In this document: one piece after another, positions 1-12,278 of the stretch
Numbering within the stretch: position 1 is the first letter of the stretch
Layout of the letters: every line of letters starts with the position of its first letter
Assembly: GCA_004348925.1 (NCBI GenBank)
Contig: RCMX01000001.1
Coordinates: 306,024-370,023, forward strand
Source of the DNA: Actinomycetota bacterium
GTDB taxonomy: Bacteria > Actinomycetota > Coriobacteriia > Anaerosomatales > Anaerosomataceae
Length of the DNA: 64,000 nt
Reading direction: 5' to 3'
Translations under genes and position numbers: made by a program
The notes under the pieces: generated by a model
Told to the model about the DNA's origin: nothing
Seen by the model: the letters and a program-made list of their open reading frames with translations, nothing else
Databases searched by the model: none

Positions 1-1250
1 GCGGTGTCATGGGAGGCGCCCATCGCGAGAGCGGCGGTGACGGCCGCCGGTGTACCGCGCTCAGGGTGTCCCGGTCCCGCAACCACCTTGCCGGCATCGT
101 GCATGAGAGTGGCCGCAACCAGTTCGAGCGGCAGCTCTCCCGGTGAGCGGACGGAGGCGGCGATAGCATCGGTCGCGGGCAGCTCGATGGCGAGCGCGGC
201 CGTGAGCAACGAATGCGCGCCCACGGTCAGGCGGTGCGACAAGGCCGGTCGGCGCAGCGTCATGAGCGCGGCGATGCCGGGTGCAAGCGGCTCGAGCGCG
301 CCTCGGCGGGCGGCGCATTCGAGCTGCGAAAGCGACGCGGTCCCGCGTGCGAGTCGGGACGTCAGGTCGCGCGTGCTCCAGGGGAGGGGATGCAGGTCGC
401 CGGACAACAGCTCGCCACGCGCGGCGAGGAGCAGCTCGTGCACCGTGGCAAGCGCTTCGTGCAGCGCATCACCACCGGGCGGAGTCGTCTCCGCCGCATC
501 AGCGTCCAACACCGCTTCCTTGCGACCCGCGGTGCGGTGGAGCGCCCACCTGGCCGCCGAGATGCGGTCCTGCGCGATCGCCAGGTCGCCCAGCTTCGCA
601 TCGCCGAGAACCCCCGGCGACGCCTCGACACCCGGTCGTGACCTCGGCTCACCGCGCGCTATGGCCGTGCGCCAGGTGAGCTCGTCGAGATCGCGCTGGC
701 CGCCCGCGCCCTCCTTCAGGTTCGGCTCGAGGTCGTACGGCGAGCCGGGGCGCTCGCGGGCAGCGAGCGTGCGAAGCAGCGACGCACGTCGTCTGTGCGC
801 AAGCGATGCGACAGCGGTGAGCGTCTCGGCGGTCAGCGATGCATCACCGGCGAGGTGGCGTCCGGTGAGCGTTGCGGTGAGCGTCTCGGCGTCGTCGGTG
901 CATGCTCGCAGGTGTTCCTTGCGGGTGCGGACCGCGTGGCCGACCTCGAAGCCCGCATCCCAGAGCGGGTAGAGGAGCGCCTGCACCGGCTCGCGCGCCC
1001 CGTGCGGGTCCGAAGCGACGATGACGACCAGGTCGAGGTCCGAGAACGGCAGTAGTCGCTGCGACCCGTATGCGCCGAGCGCGAGCAGTCCCCATCGGAT
1101 GCCGCAGGATGCGAAGGCCGTCTCCGCAAGCGCGGAGACGGCCTCGTCGGTCAGATCCGATAGCGCGCGTGTCGCTGCAGTACCGGGCTCGGCGCTGTCG
1201 ATGAGATCGACGCGTCGTGCGATGAACCCCGTCAGCGACCCGTCAGCCAT
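1..1250 (-). CDS. glnD: [Protein-PII] uridylyltransferase, N-terminal part (C-terminus beyond window)
   Basis: An uninterrupted minus-strand frame runs from ATG at 1250 to the left edge (416 codons) and is partial. Seen: the nucleotidyltransferase signature GAYG at residues 59-62 followed by the metal-binding pair D71-L-D73; a KEGAGGQRDLDEL stretch like the PDVKEGPGGLRDL of GlnD; and, near residue 390, LMHDAGK, which fits an HD phosphohydrolase domain. Known of the family: GlnD uridylylates PII when glutamine is low and removes the group when it is high. The start lies 4 nt after the glnB stop, so it is the third gene of an amtB-glnB-glnD operon. Plus-strand open frames across this stretch are GC-rich shadows. 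The C-terminal ACT domains cannot be checked here. Confidence 0.9.
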   Translation of the reverse strand, partial: MADGSLTGFIARRVDLIDSAEPGTAATRALSDLTDEAVSALAETAFASCGIRWGLLALGAYGSQRLLPFSDLDLVVIVASDPHGAREPVQALLYPLWDAGFEVGHAVRTRKEHLRACTDDAETLTATLTGRHLAGDASLTAETLTAVASLAHRRRASLLRTLAARERPGSPYDLEPNLKEGAGGQRDLDELTWRTAIARGEPRSRPGVEASPGVLGDAKLGDLAIAQDRISAARWALHRTAGRKEAVLDADAAETTPPGGDALHEALATVHELLLAARGELLSGDLHPLPWSTRDLTSRLARGTASLSQLECAARRGALEPLAPGIAALMTLRRPALSHRLTVGAHSLLTAALAIELPATDAIAASVRSPGELPLELVAATLMHDAGKVVAGPGHPERGTPAAVTAALAMGASHDT

Positions 1251-1254
1251 CGTC

Positions 1255-1626
<372 letters not shown>

Positions 1627-1652
1627 CTACGGAGTACGTATCCCACAATCGC

Positions 1653-2954
1653 CTAGAAGATGGTCTCGGTCTGGACGAAGTCAGGATACGCACGGTTGCC
1701 ATGCTCGCCGATATCCAGGCCCTCTATCTCCTCCTCGGCACTGACGCGGATGCCCATCGTGGCTTTGATGCCGAGCCAGACGAGGAGCGATACCGCGAAC
1801 ACGGCCGCGCCCACGGCGCCGATACCTGCGAGCTGCTTGAGGACCGGCTCGAAGCCACCGCCGAAGAACAGGCCGTTCCCGGTCGTTCCCGGCATGAACT
1901 TATCCTGCGCCCAGAGGCCGACCGCCAGCGTGCCGAAGATACCGCCCATGCCGTGCACCGCGATGGCGCCGACCGGGTCGTCCCACTTGACCTTGTCGAG
2001 GAACAGAACGCCGACCACGATCAGCAGACCCGCGATGGCGCCGATGACCAACGAGCTGCCGACGCTCACGAATGCGCAGCTTGCAGTGATGCCGACGAGA
2101 CCGGCGAGGGCGCCGTTGATCGTCATGCCGATATCAGGCTTGCCAAGGAGCTTCCACGCGAGCATCGTCGCAGCCAGCGCGCCGGCCGCGGCGGAGACGT
2201 TCGTCGTGACCATGATGCGCGAGATAGCCTCAGGATCAGCAGCCATCGTGCTGCCGGGGTTGAAGCCGAACCAGCCGAACCACAGGATGAGGCAGCCGGT
2301 CATGGCGGACGTCATGTTGTGACCCGGGATGACGTGGATGCTGCCGTCCTTGCCGTACTTGCCGAGGCGCGGTCCGAGCACGAGCACGCCAGCGAGCGCC
2401 GCCCATGCGCCCACGGAGTGGACGACGGTGGAGCCGGCGAAGTCCCAGAAGCCGAGTTGCTGCAGCCAACCGCCACCCCAGACCCAGTGGCCGATGATCG
2501 GGTAGATGAACCCGACCAGGATGAACGAGAAGACGATGAACGAGACGTACTTGATCCGCTCGGCGACCGCGCCGGAGACGATCGTCGCGGCGGTGCCGGC
2601 GAAAACGAGCTGGAAGAAGAACTTCGCGAGGAGGGGGACACCTGTCCAGCCGAGTGCCGAGTACACACCCTGGTATGCGTCGCCGACGGCCGGGCTGTTG
2701 TCGGCGCCGTTGATGAAGAAGAGCCCCTTGAGCCCCATGAAGCCGTTACCATCGCCGTACATCAGCCCCCAGCCGACGACCAGGAAAGCGATCGTCGCCA
2801 CGGCGAACACGACGAAGTTCTTGGAGATGATGTTGACCGTGTTCTTCGCGCGGGCAAAGCCGGATTCGACGAGTGCGAATCCCAGGTTCATGAAGAACAC
2901 GAGCATCGCTGCGAGCAACACCCAGACGGTGTCGACAACCACCTTCATGTCCAC
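1653..2954 (-). CDS. amtB: Ammonium transporter (Amt/MEP family)
   Basis: Trimeric membrane channel for ammonium uptake, about 433 residues with 11 expected membrane spans. Seen: the twin pore histidines in STVVHSVGAWAAL and AIAVHGMGGIFGTL, the Amt signature DFAGSTVVHSVG, and NPGSTMAA. Start: GTG 2954 sits six bases after an AAGGAGGGG ribosome binding site; ATG 2948 is an in-frame alternative. A longer open frame reaches 3098, but its extra N-terminal residues are Arg-rich and unlike a membrane segment, so it was not used. First gene of an amtB-glnB-glnD unit, transcribed divergently from uvrA. No sigma-54 promoter was found upstream although rpoN is present elsewhere in the window. Confidence 0.95.
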   Translation of the reverse strand: MDMKVVVDTVWVLLAAMLVFFMNLGFALVESGFARAKNTVNIISKNFVVFAVATIAFLVVGWGLMYGDGNGFMGLKGLFFINGADNSPAVGDAYQGVYSALGWTGVPLLAKFFFQLVFAGTAATIVSGAVAERIKYVSFIVFSFILVGFIYPIIGHWVWGGGWLQQLGFWDFAGSTVVHSVGAWAALAGVLVLGPRLGKYGKDGSIHVIPGHNMTSAMTGCLILWFGWFGFNPGSTMAADPEAISRIMVTTNVSAAAGALAATMLAWKLLGKPDIGMTINGALAGLVGITASCAFVSVGSSLVIGAIAGLLIVVGVLFLDKVKWDDPVGAIAVHGMGGIFGTLAVGLWAQDKFMPGTTGNGLFFGGGFEPVLKQLAGIGAVGAAVFAVSLLVWLGIKATMGIRVSAEEEIEGLDIGEHGNRAYPDFVQTETIF

Positions 2955-3104
2955 GAAACCCCTCCTTCTGTGCTGACCTCCGAGCGGCGCTCGATCGAAC
3001 ACCGCCGCCATCGTCTTTGCACCGTACCGGCGCGGTGTTTCGCACCGGTTTCGACGACGTGTCTGCTGTGGGAAGGTTAGGCCGTGTCTCGCAGGCAAGA
3101 GTAT

Positions 3105-3118
3105 CGAACGTGCGTTCG
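3105..3118. promoter_or_regulatory. LexA (SOS) operator before uvrA
   Basis: CGAACGTGCGTTCG has arms CGAAC/GTTCG around a 4-nt centre and fits the Gram-positive/actinobacterial LexA box CGAACRNRYGTTYC in all but the last base. It sits just upstream of the uvrA -10 element and overlaps the position where the -35 would lie, the usual arrangement for repression. Confidence 0.75.
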
Positions 3119-3138
3119 CTTCCTCGCGGGGGTAGAAT
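3110..3138 (+). promoter_or_regulatory. Probable uvrA promoter
   Basis: A good -10 element TAGAAT is at 3133-3138. The -35 region (about 3110-3115) is a poor match and lies inside the LexA box. This is the only clear -10 in the amtB/uvrA gap. Confidence 0.5.
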
Positions 3139-3191
3139 AGAACATTGCAGGAATTACCCTCTCGGCCCGCACAGGAAGGTTCACTCCCACT

Positions 3192-6044
<2,853 letters not shown>

Positions 6045-6046
6045 CC

Positions 6047-7903
6047 ATGACGCTTGATGCCGTAGGCGCTTCGCTTCCGGGGGTTCCCGACAGCCCGGGT
6101 GTCTACCTGTGGAAGGCCGAGGACGGCGAGGTGCTCTACGTCGGCAAGGCGAAGTCGCTGCGCAAGCGCATGCGCCAGTACGTGAGCGGTCACGACGACC
6201 GCGAGAAGATCCCATTCATGATGGAGCAGGTCGCCAGCTACGATTACGTCGTCACCGACAACGAGGTCGAGTCGCTCATCCTCGAGGCGAACCTCATCAA
6301 GCAATTCGATCCGCCGTTCAACGTGGATTACCGCGATGGCAAGTCGTACCCGTACATCGCGCTCACCACGGGCGATGCGTTCCCCGCGATCAAGTACACC
6401 CGGGAGAAGCATCGGCCGGGCACGCGCTACTTCGGGCCCTACACCGACGCGCGCGCTGCCCGAGAGACTATCGAGGTCGTACGCCGTGTCTATCCGATCT
6501 GCCGGGCTACGTGCGTCGAGTGGAAGCGTCTCACCGCGAAGGGTGGCGAGCCCACCGGCAAGCCCTGCTTCGACTTCCACGTCGGCAAAGGGCCGGGACC
6601 GTGTGTCGGCGCAATCTCGCCCGATGAATACGCCGAGAAGGTCAACGACGTCTCGGCGTTTCTCGAGGGGCGACGGGGAGGCATCGCGAGCGATCTCGAG
6701 CACGCGATGCGCGCCGCCTCGGCCGACCTCGACTACGAGCGCGCGGCGCGCCTGCGCAACTCGCTCGAAGCGGTGAAGAGCGTGCTCGAGAAGCAGAAGG
6801 TCGTCTCGGACAGACCGCTCGACATGGACGTGATCGGTGTGGAGCGCGAGGAGACCATCGCGGGAGTGCATGTCTTCCTGGTGCGCGAGGGTCGCGTGCT
6901 TGCCGGAAACGAGTTCGTGCTCGACAAGGGACTCGACGTGCCCGAAGCCGAGCTCATCGAGGGCTTCCTGCTGCGCTACTACGGCGAGACGTCGTATGTC
7001 CCGAAGGAGATCATCGTCCCCGCGCTGCCCGAGGAGCCCGAGGTGGCCGAGGCGTGGCTGTCGCGGCTTCGTGGCAAGCGCGCGCGCCTCTCGGTACCGC
7101 AGCGTGGCGAGAAGCGCGCGCTCTCCGAGCTGGCGTGCACCAACGCACGTCACGCTCTTGCGAGGTACAAGCACCGCACGCGCTACGACGAAGAGCGCCT
7201 TAACCGAGCGCTGCTCGAGCTTGAGAGCGCGCTCGCGCTGCCGGTGCCGCCGCTCAGGATCGAGTGCTACGACATCTCGACGCTGCACGGGCGCTTCTCG
7301 GTGGGGTCGATGGTGGTCTTCTCTGGCGGTCGCGCGGACCGATCGGCCTATCGGCGCTTCAAGGTGCGACTCGACGCCGCCGAGGCGAACGACTTCGCGA
7401 TGATGCAGGAGGTGCTCGGAAGGCGCTTCGCCCGCGATGCGGCAGGGGACTCGCGCTTCGGCTCACGACCGGACCTCATCGTCATCGACGGGGGCAAGCC
7501 GCAACTCACGGCGGCCGTCGCGGCGGCTGCCGAACTCGGCGTCACGGTGCCCATCGTCTCGCTCGCGAAGCGCGAGGAGGAGCTCCACGTCCCCGACTGG
7601 GATGAGCCGGTGACGTTGCCGACGGGCTCGTCGTCGCTCTACCTGGTGAAGCGGCTCCGGGACGAAGCGCACCGCTTCGCGATCGAGTACCACCGCACGA
7701 TCCGCGACAAGGCGATGACCGTCTCGGCGCTTGACGACATCCCAGGTGTGGGACCGAAACGCCGCAAGGCGCTCATCAAGGCGTTCGGCTCGGTGCGTAA
7801 GCTCCGTGCGGCCACCGCCGAGGAGATCGCGGCCGTGCCGGGCATTCCTGCGGAGGTCGCACGCGACATCGTTGCCGCTCTTGCTTCCGAGGACGGCTCG
7901 TAG
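6047..7903 (+). CDS. uvrC: Excinuclease ABC subunit C
   Basis: Nuclease that cuts on both sides of the lesion in the UvrB-DNA complex. 618 residues. Seen: N-terminal GIY-YIG domain (PGVYLWKAEDGEVLYVGKAK); UVR motif around DLDYERAARLRNSLEAV, which binds UvrB; RNase H-like core with ECYDISTLHG and DLIVIDGGKPQL; and C-terminal helix-hairpin-helix repeats (IPGVGPKRRKALIKAFGS and VPGIPAEVAR). The start is 2 nt after the uvrA stop. A separate uvrC-uvrA link without uvrB is common; uvrB is not in this window. Confidence 0.97.
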   Translation: MTLDAVGASLPGVPDSPGVYLWKAEDGEVLYVGKAKSLRKRMRQYVSGHDDREKIPFMMEQVASYDYVVTDNEVESLILEANLIKQFDPPFNVDYRDGKSYPYIALTTGDAFPAIKYTREKHRPGTRYFGPYTDARAARETIEVVRRVYPICRATCVEWKRLTAKGGEPTGKPCFDFHVGKGPGPCVGAISPDEYAEKVNDVSAFLEGRRGGIASDLEHAMRAASADLDYERAARLRNSLEAVKSVLEKQKVVSDRPLDMDVIGVEREETIAGVHVFLVREGRVLAGNEFVLDKGLDVPEAELIEGFLLRYYGETSYVPKEIIVPALPEEPEVAEAWLSRLRGKRARLSVPQRGEKRALSELACTNARHALARYKHRTRYDEERLNRALLELESALALPVPPLRIECYDISTLHGRFSVGSMVVFSGGRADRSAYRRFKVRLDAAEANDFAMMQEVLGRRFARDAAGDSRFGSRPDLIVIDGGKPQLTAAVAAAAELGVTVPIVSLAKREEELHVPDWDEPVTLPTGSSSLYLVKRLRDEAHRFAIEYHRTIRDKAMTVSALDDIPGVGPKRRKALIKAFGSVRKLRAATAEEIAAVPGIPAEVARDIVAALASEDGS

Positions 7904-7927
7904 CACGTCCATGTCACCGGTGGCTGC

Positions 7928-7933
7928 TATACT
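7928..7933 (+). promoter_or_regulatory. -10 element before the holin-like/rapZ operon
   Basis: TATACT 39 nt before the start of the next gene, in the only gap (68 nt) between uvrC and the following genes. No convincing -35 at 16-18 nt upstream. Confidence 0.4.
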
Positions 7934-7971
7934 TTGCTGAGCCTGTCATCGACCTGCCCGGGGAGGACGCG

Positions 7972-8334
7972 ATGAGATTCATCCTGCGTATGCTCGTATC
8001 GGCGGCAGCGCTCTTTGGTGTGGCATACCTCACCGGCGGCGCCTTGCTGTACGTCGACTCGTTCTGGCCGGCCGCCGTAATCGCCGCGGTTGTGCTCGCC
8101 GTGGTCAACGCGCTCATCAAGCCGGTCGTTCACGTTCTGGCGTTTCCAGTGACGGTGCTGAGCCTCGGCCTGTTCTCGCTGGTGATCAGTGCACTCATGC
8201 TCTACATCGTGGCGGCAGTGGTTCCGGGCATCGAGACAACCGGCTTCTGGCAGACGGTCGTCGCGAGCGTCATCATCTCGATCATCAGTTCTGTCGGTGG
8301 CAGGGCTGTCGACGGGGACTCGAATCGTGACTGA
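7972..8334 (+). CDS. Small membrane protein of the phage-holin-IV-like family (PF04020 type)
   Basis: 120 residues with about four hydrophobic spans covering nearly the whole chain: LVSAAALFGVAYLTGGALL, the AAVIAAVVLAVVNALIKPV segment, a long LSLGLFSLVISALMLYI segment, and TVVASVIISIISSV. The NALIKPV...P(V/I)T pattern is typical of this family, widespread in non-phage chromosomes; no phage genes are near, so the 'holin' name should not be taken literally and the function is unknown. A GGAGG site precedes ATG 7972. The stop overlaps the rapZ start by 8 nt, so it is translationally coupled to rapZ. Confidence 0.75.
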   Translation: MRFILRMLVSAAALFGVAYLTGGALLYVDSFWPAAVIAAVVLAVVNALIKPVVHVLAFPVTVLSLGLFSLVISALMLYIVAAVVPGIETTGFWQTVVASVIISIISSVGGRAVDGDSNRD

Positions 8335-9253
8335 CGTTCCGGACATGGCACCTGCCGAGGATGTCACGGTCGCGCCGGGGGAGCGCGAACTCGTCGTCAT
8401 CACCGGCATGTCGGGAGCGGGGCGCTCGGAGGCGATGCACACCTTCGAGGACCTCGGCTACTTCTGCATCGACAATATCCCGCCGACCCTCATCTCGCAG
8501 CTTGTCGCGCTTACGGCATTGCCGGGCAGCCGCATCCGCCACGTGGCAGTCGTGTGCGATGTGCGTGGAGGATCCTTCTTCTCGGAGCTCTCGGCGGCTC
8601 TTGCGTCACTCGGCGAGTCGGGCCATCCGCATCGCCTGCTCTTCCTGACCGCTGACGATCGAACGCTGGTCCGACGGTTCAAGGAGACGCGTCGCCGTCA
8701 CCCGCTCGCCGATGACCGTTCGCTCAGCGAAGGGATCCGTGCCGAGCGAAAGCTGCTCGAACCGTTCGAGCGCGTCGCCGATCTCATCGTGGACTCGAGT
8801 CATCTCCGCCCGCAGGAGCTTCGCGCACTTATCCGTCAGCGATTCCTTTCGGGCACCGAGACAGAGTCCCTCACGGTCACCGTCTCGTCGTTCGGCTTCA
8901 AATACGGTGTGCCGATCGATGCTGACATCGTCATCGATGTGCGTTTTCTCCCGAATCCTTTCTACATGCCGAAGCTTCGCGACAAGACCGGCCTCGACAA
9001 GCCGGTTCGTGCGTTCGTGCTCGGCAGAGTGGAGACCGAGGAGTTCTTGCGACGCTGGTTCGACCTGCTCGACGTCCTTATTCCCGCATACGCGACCGAG
9101 GGCAAGACGCAGCTGCACATCGCGCTCGGATGCACGGGAGGCATGCACCGCAGCGTCGTGCTCGTCGAGCAGACCGCAGAGCACCTGCGGCGTCATGGGG
9201 AGATCGTGAACGTCTCGCATCGGGACATCGGCAAAGACAAGGAGCGCTCGTGA
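8327..9253 (+). CDS. rapZ: RNase adaptor / nucleotide-binding protein RapZ (YvcJ)
   Basis: P-loop protein of the RapZ family; in enterobacteria it senses glucosamine-6-phosphate and directs RNase E to a small RNA, while in Gram-positives its targets are less clear. 308 residues from GTG 8327, which overlaps the previous stop. Seen: Walker A variant GMSGAGRS, with Arg replacing the usual Lys, a form known from actinobacterial members; DLGYFCIDNIPP; and the C-terminal signature ALGCTGGMHRSVVL. Overlaps yvcK by GTGA (4 nt). Part of the conserved uvrC-rapZ-yvcK-whiA-gap order. Family call is secure; the RNA partner here is unknown. Confidence 0.92.
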   Translation: MTDVPDMAPAEDVTVAPGERELVVITGMSGAGRSEAMHTFEDLGYFCIDNIPPTLISQLVALTALPGSRIRHVAVVCDVRGGSFFSELSAALASLGESGHPHRLLFLTADDRTLVRRFKETRRRHPLADDRSLSEGIRAERKLLEPFERVADLIVDSSHLRPQELRALIRQRFLSGTETESLTVTVSSFGFKYGVPIDADIVIDVRFLPNPFYMPKLRDKTGLDKPVRAFVLGRVETEEFLRRWFDLLDVLIPAYATEGKTQLHIALGCTGGMHRSVVLVEQTAEHLRRHGEIVNVSHRDIGKDKERS

Positions 9254-10176
9254 GGCGCGCCGTCGCCATCGGCGGCGGTACAGGCCTCCCGGTCGTGCTG
9301 CGGTGCCTTGCGTCCTTGGACTTCGACGTCACCGCAGTGGTGACCGTCGCTGACGATGGCGGCTCCTCGGGCATGCTGCGTCGGGAACTGGGTGTGCTGC
9401 CACCCGGCGACATCAGGAACTGTCTCGTCGCGTTGGCTGCTCCTGACTCCCTGCTCGCCGACGTGTTCCAGTACCGGTTCCCTGCGGGCGAGGGTCTCAT
9501 CGGCCATGCCCTCGGAAATCTCATCATCGCGGCGCTTGCCGAGATGCGTGGCGGCTTTGCCGAAGCCATCGAGGGCGCGTCGGAGCTGCTGGGCGTGCGC
9601 GGTCATGTGCTTCCCTCGACGCTGTCAGACGTCGTGCTCTTTGCCGAGGACGACAACGGCGGGCGAGTCATGGGCCAGGAGAACGTGGCACACAGTGTCG
9701 CACGCGTGTGCAGCGTGCATCTCGAACCGACGTCCCCACCTGCGTTCCCGCCGGTGCTTGACGCGATCCGCGCGGCCGACGTCGTCGTGCTCGGTCCCGG
9801 CAGTCTCTACACGAGCATCATGCCGAACCTGCTCATCGATGGTGTGGCCGAGGCGCTGTGCGCGACCGATGCGCGAATCATCTACATCTGCAACGTCGCG
9901 AACCAGCGAGGCGAGACGACGGGTCTCGACGCGGCCGGACATGTGCGCGCGCTCGAGGAACACGGGCTTCTCGGTGCGATCGACGTCGTGCTGGTGCACG
10001 ACTCCGACACCGATCCGCTCCCCGAGGGCGTATCGCCGGTGGACGGCGGCGCCGACGCTCAAGCGCGGATCAGGGCGCGGGGCATCGCCGTCATCGCGAC
10101 CGACCTTGTCGACCGGCTCGCACCGATGCATCACGATCCCGAACTGCTCTGCGCGGCACTGAGGAGGCTGGCGTAG
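9250..10176 (+). CDS. yvcK: YvcK/CofD-like gluconeogenesis factor (UDP-GlcNAc-binding)
   Basis: 308 residues from GTG 9250, overlapping the rapZ stop by 4 nt. Seen: the N-terminal GGGTGLPVVLRCL nucleotide-sugar-binding loop, VTVADDGGSSGMLR, LPPGDIRNCLVAL, GHALGNLIIAAL and VVLGPGSLYTSIMPN, all hallmarks of the YvcK branch of the CofD superfamily. In Bacillus and mycobacteria these proteins bind UDP-GlcNAc and tune carbon flow into the cell wall. Placement directly ahead of whiA and the glycolytic genes is the standard actinobacterial context. Confidence 0.93.
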   Translation: MRRAVAIGGGTGLPVVLRCLASLDFDVTAVVTVADDGGSSGMLRRELGVLPPGDIRNCLVALAAPDSLLADVFQYRFPAGEGLIGHALGNLIIAALAEMRGGFAEAIEGASELLGVRGHVLPSTLSDVVLFAEDDNGGRVMGQENVAHSVARVCSVHLEPTSPPAFPPVLDAIRAADVVVLGPGSLYTSIMPNLLIDGVAEALCATDARIIYICNVANQRGETTGLDAAGHVRALEEHGLLGAIDVVLVHDSDTDPLPEGVSPVDGGADAQARIRARGIAVIATDLVDRLAPMHHDPELLCAALRRLA

Positions 10177-11100
10177 GTGTCATTCACGGCCGAGGTCAAA
10201 GACGAGCTCTCGCGGGTCGAGCCGAAGCGCGCGTGTTGTCCGCGCGCCGAGCTCTCGGCTCTCGTTCGCGTTGAGGGCACCCTTCACTTCACCGGCAATG
10301 AGCGCTTTCGCCTGGAGATCGCCACGGAGACTGCGCCCGTGGCCCGCAAGGCGATCAAACTGCTGCACAGCATCTACGAGCTCACCACCGAGCTGACCGT
10401 CCGCCGCTCGGTGTTGCACAAGTCCAACAACTACCTCATCACGGTTCCCGCGCAACCGAAGCTCGCACAGGCGCTGCACGACATGGGCATCCTTGACGAC
10501 GCGCTCACGCCCAGCCACGGCATTCCGCGCTGGCTCGTCAAGAGAGACTGTTGCGCCATCTCGTACCTGCGCGGCGCGTTCCTCGGCGGAGGGTTCGTCG
10601 CTGACCCGCACGGCGACTTCCACTTCGAGCTCACCGCTGAGTCCGAGCAGGTCGCCGAAGACCTCACGACGATCATGGCTCGCTTCGACATCAACGCGCG
10701 GATCACGCAGCGCCGCGGCACCTACGCTGTGTACCTCAAGGGCGCCGAGCCGATCGTCACGTTCCTGGCGCTCGTCGGCGCACACCACGCGCTGCTTCGC
10801 ACCGAGGATGTCCGCATTATCAAAGGCGTGCGCAACGACGTGAACCGTCTGGTGAACGCCGAGACCGCGAATCTGCAGAAGAGCGCTGAGGCGGCCATGA
10901 CGCAGGTCGAGGCGATCCGACGGCTTGCGTCTTCGCGTGGTCTCGAAAGCCTGCCGCCGGCACTGCAGGAGCTTGCGGCGCTGCGTCTGGAGAACCCCGA
11001 CGCGAGCCTGCGCGAGCTGGGCGAACTTGCGGAGCCACCGCTCTCCAAGTCCGCTGTCTACCATCGTATCCGGCGTCTGGAAGAGCTCGCCTCGGAGTAG
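10177..11100 (+). CDS. whiA: DNA-binding protein WhiA
   Basis: 307 residues beginning SFTAEVKDELSR. WhiA combines a LAGLIDADG homing-endonuclease-like N-terminal domain (RSVLHKSNNYLI..., YLRGAFLGGGFVADP) with a C-terminal helix-turn-helix (PDASLRELGELAEPPLSKSAVYHRIRRL). In Streptomyces it controls sporulation and division together with WhiB; in non-sporulating relatives it affects division and metabolism. The GTG start directly abuts the yvcK stop. No in-frame catalytic endonuclease activity is expected. Confidence 0.95.
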   Translation: MSFTAEVKDELSRVEPKRACCPRAELSALVRVEGTLHFTGNERFRLEIATETAPVARKAIKLLHSIYELTTELTVRRSVLHKSNNYLITVPAQPKLAQALHDMGILDDALTPSHGIPRWLVKRDCCAISYLRGAFLGGGFVADPHGDFHFELTAESEQVAEDLTTIMARFDINARITQRRGTYAVYLKGAEPIVTFLALVGAHHALLRTEDVRIIKGVRNDVNRLVNAETANLQKSAEAAMTQVEAIRRLASSRGLESLPPALQELAALRLENPDASLRELGELAEPPLSKSAVYHRIRRLEELASE

Positions 11101-11137
11101 CTGCTGCGCGGGGGTGCTGTTACGTCGCGGTTTCGGC

Positions 11138-11143
11138 TACTAT
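11138..11143 (+). promoter_or_regulatory. Possible -10 element before gap
   Basis: TACTAT in the 105-nt gap between whiA and gap. The -35 region is not recognisable, so gap may also be read through from whiA. Confidence 0.35.
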
Positions 11144-11205
11144 TCGGAGCGTGGTCCGTAGCGGCCCGGCATTTATCCGTTCGGGTTTTGAGGAGGGGTT
11201 GGCTC

Positions 11206-12207
<1,002 letters not shown>

Positions 12208-12222
12208 CTCGATCTCACCTGC

Positions 12223-12246
12223 AGCGGGCGCGGAAACGCGCCCGCT
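12223..12246 (+). other. Intercistronic hairpin between gap and pgk (GAAA tetraloop)
   Basis: AGCGGGCGCG and CGCGCCCGCT form a perfect 10-bp stem around a GAAA loop, a GNRA tetraloop. There is no T-tract after it, so it is more likely an RNA-processing or stabilising hairpin (or partial attenuator) that lets gap be expressed above pgk than a full terminator. Confidence 0.7.
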
Positions 12247-12278
12247 GTCGTGTCCGGTACCGACTACGCGGAGGGACC

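Noticed and set aside
4..972. Long plus-strand open frame over the left edge
   Set aside because: The opposite strand holds a coherent GlnD with nucleotidyltransferase and HD motifs; the plus frame is rich in Ser/Arg/Ala with no domain, typical of a GC-rich shadow.
1701..3080. Plus-strand open frame of about 459 codons antisense to amtB
   Set aside because: Extremely Asp/Glu/Arg-rich, no ribosome site, complete overlap with a clear Amt transporter.
7972..8334. Phage holin as a sign of prophage
   Set aside because: Only this family member is present, embedded in the conserved uvrC-rapZ region without any phage gene.
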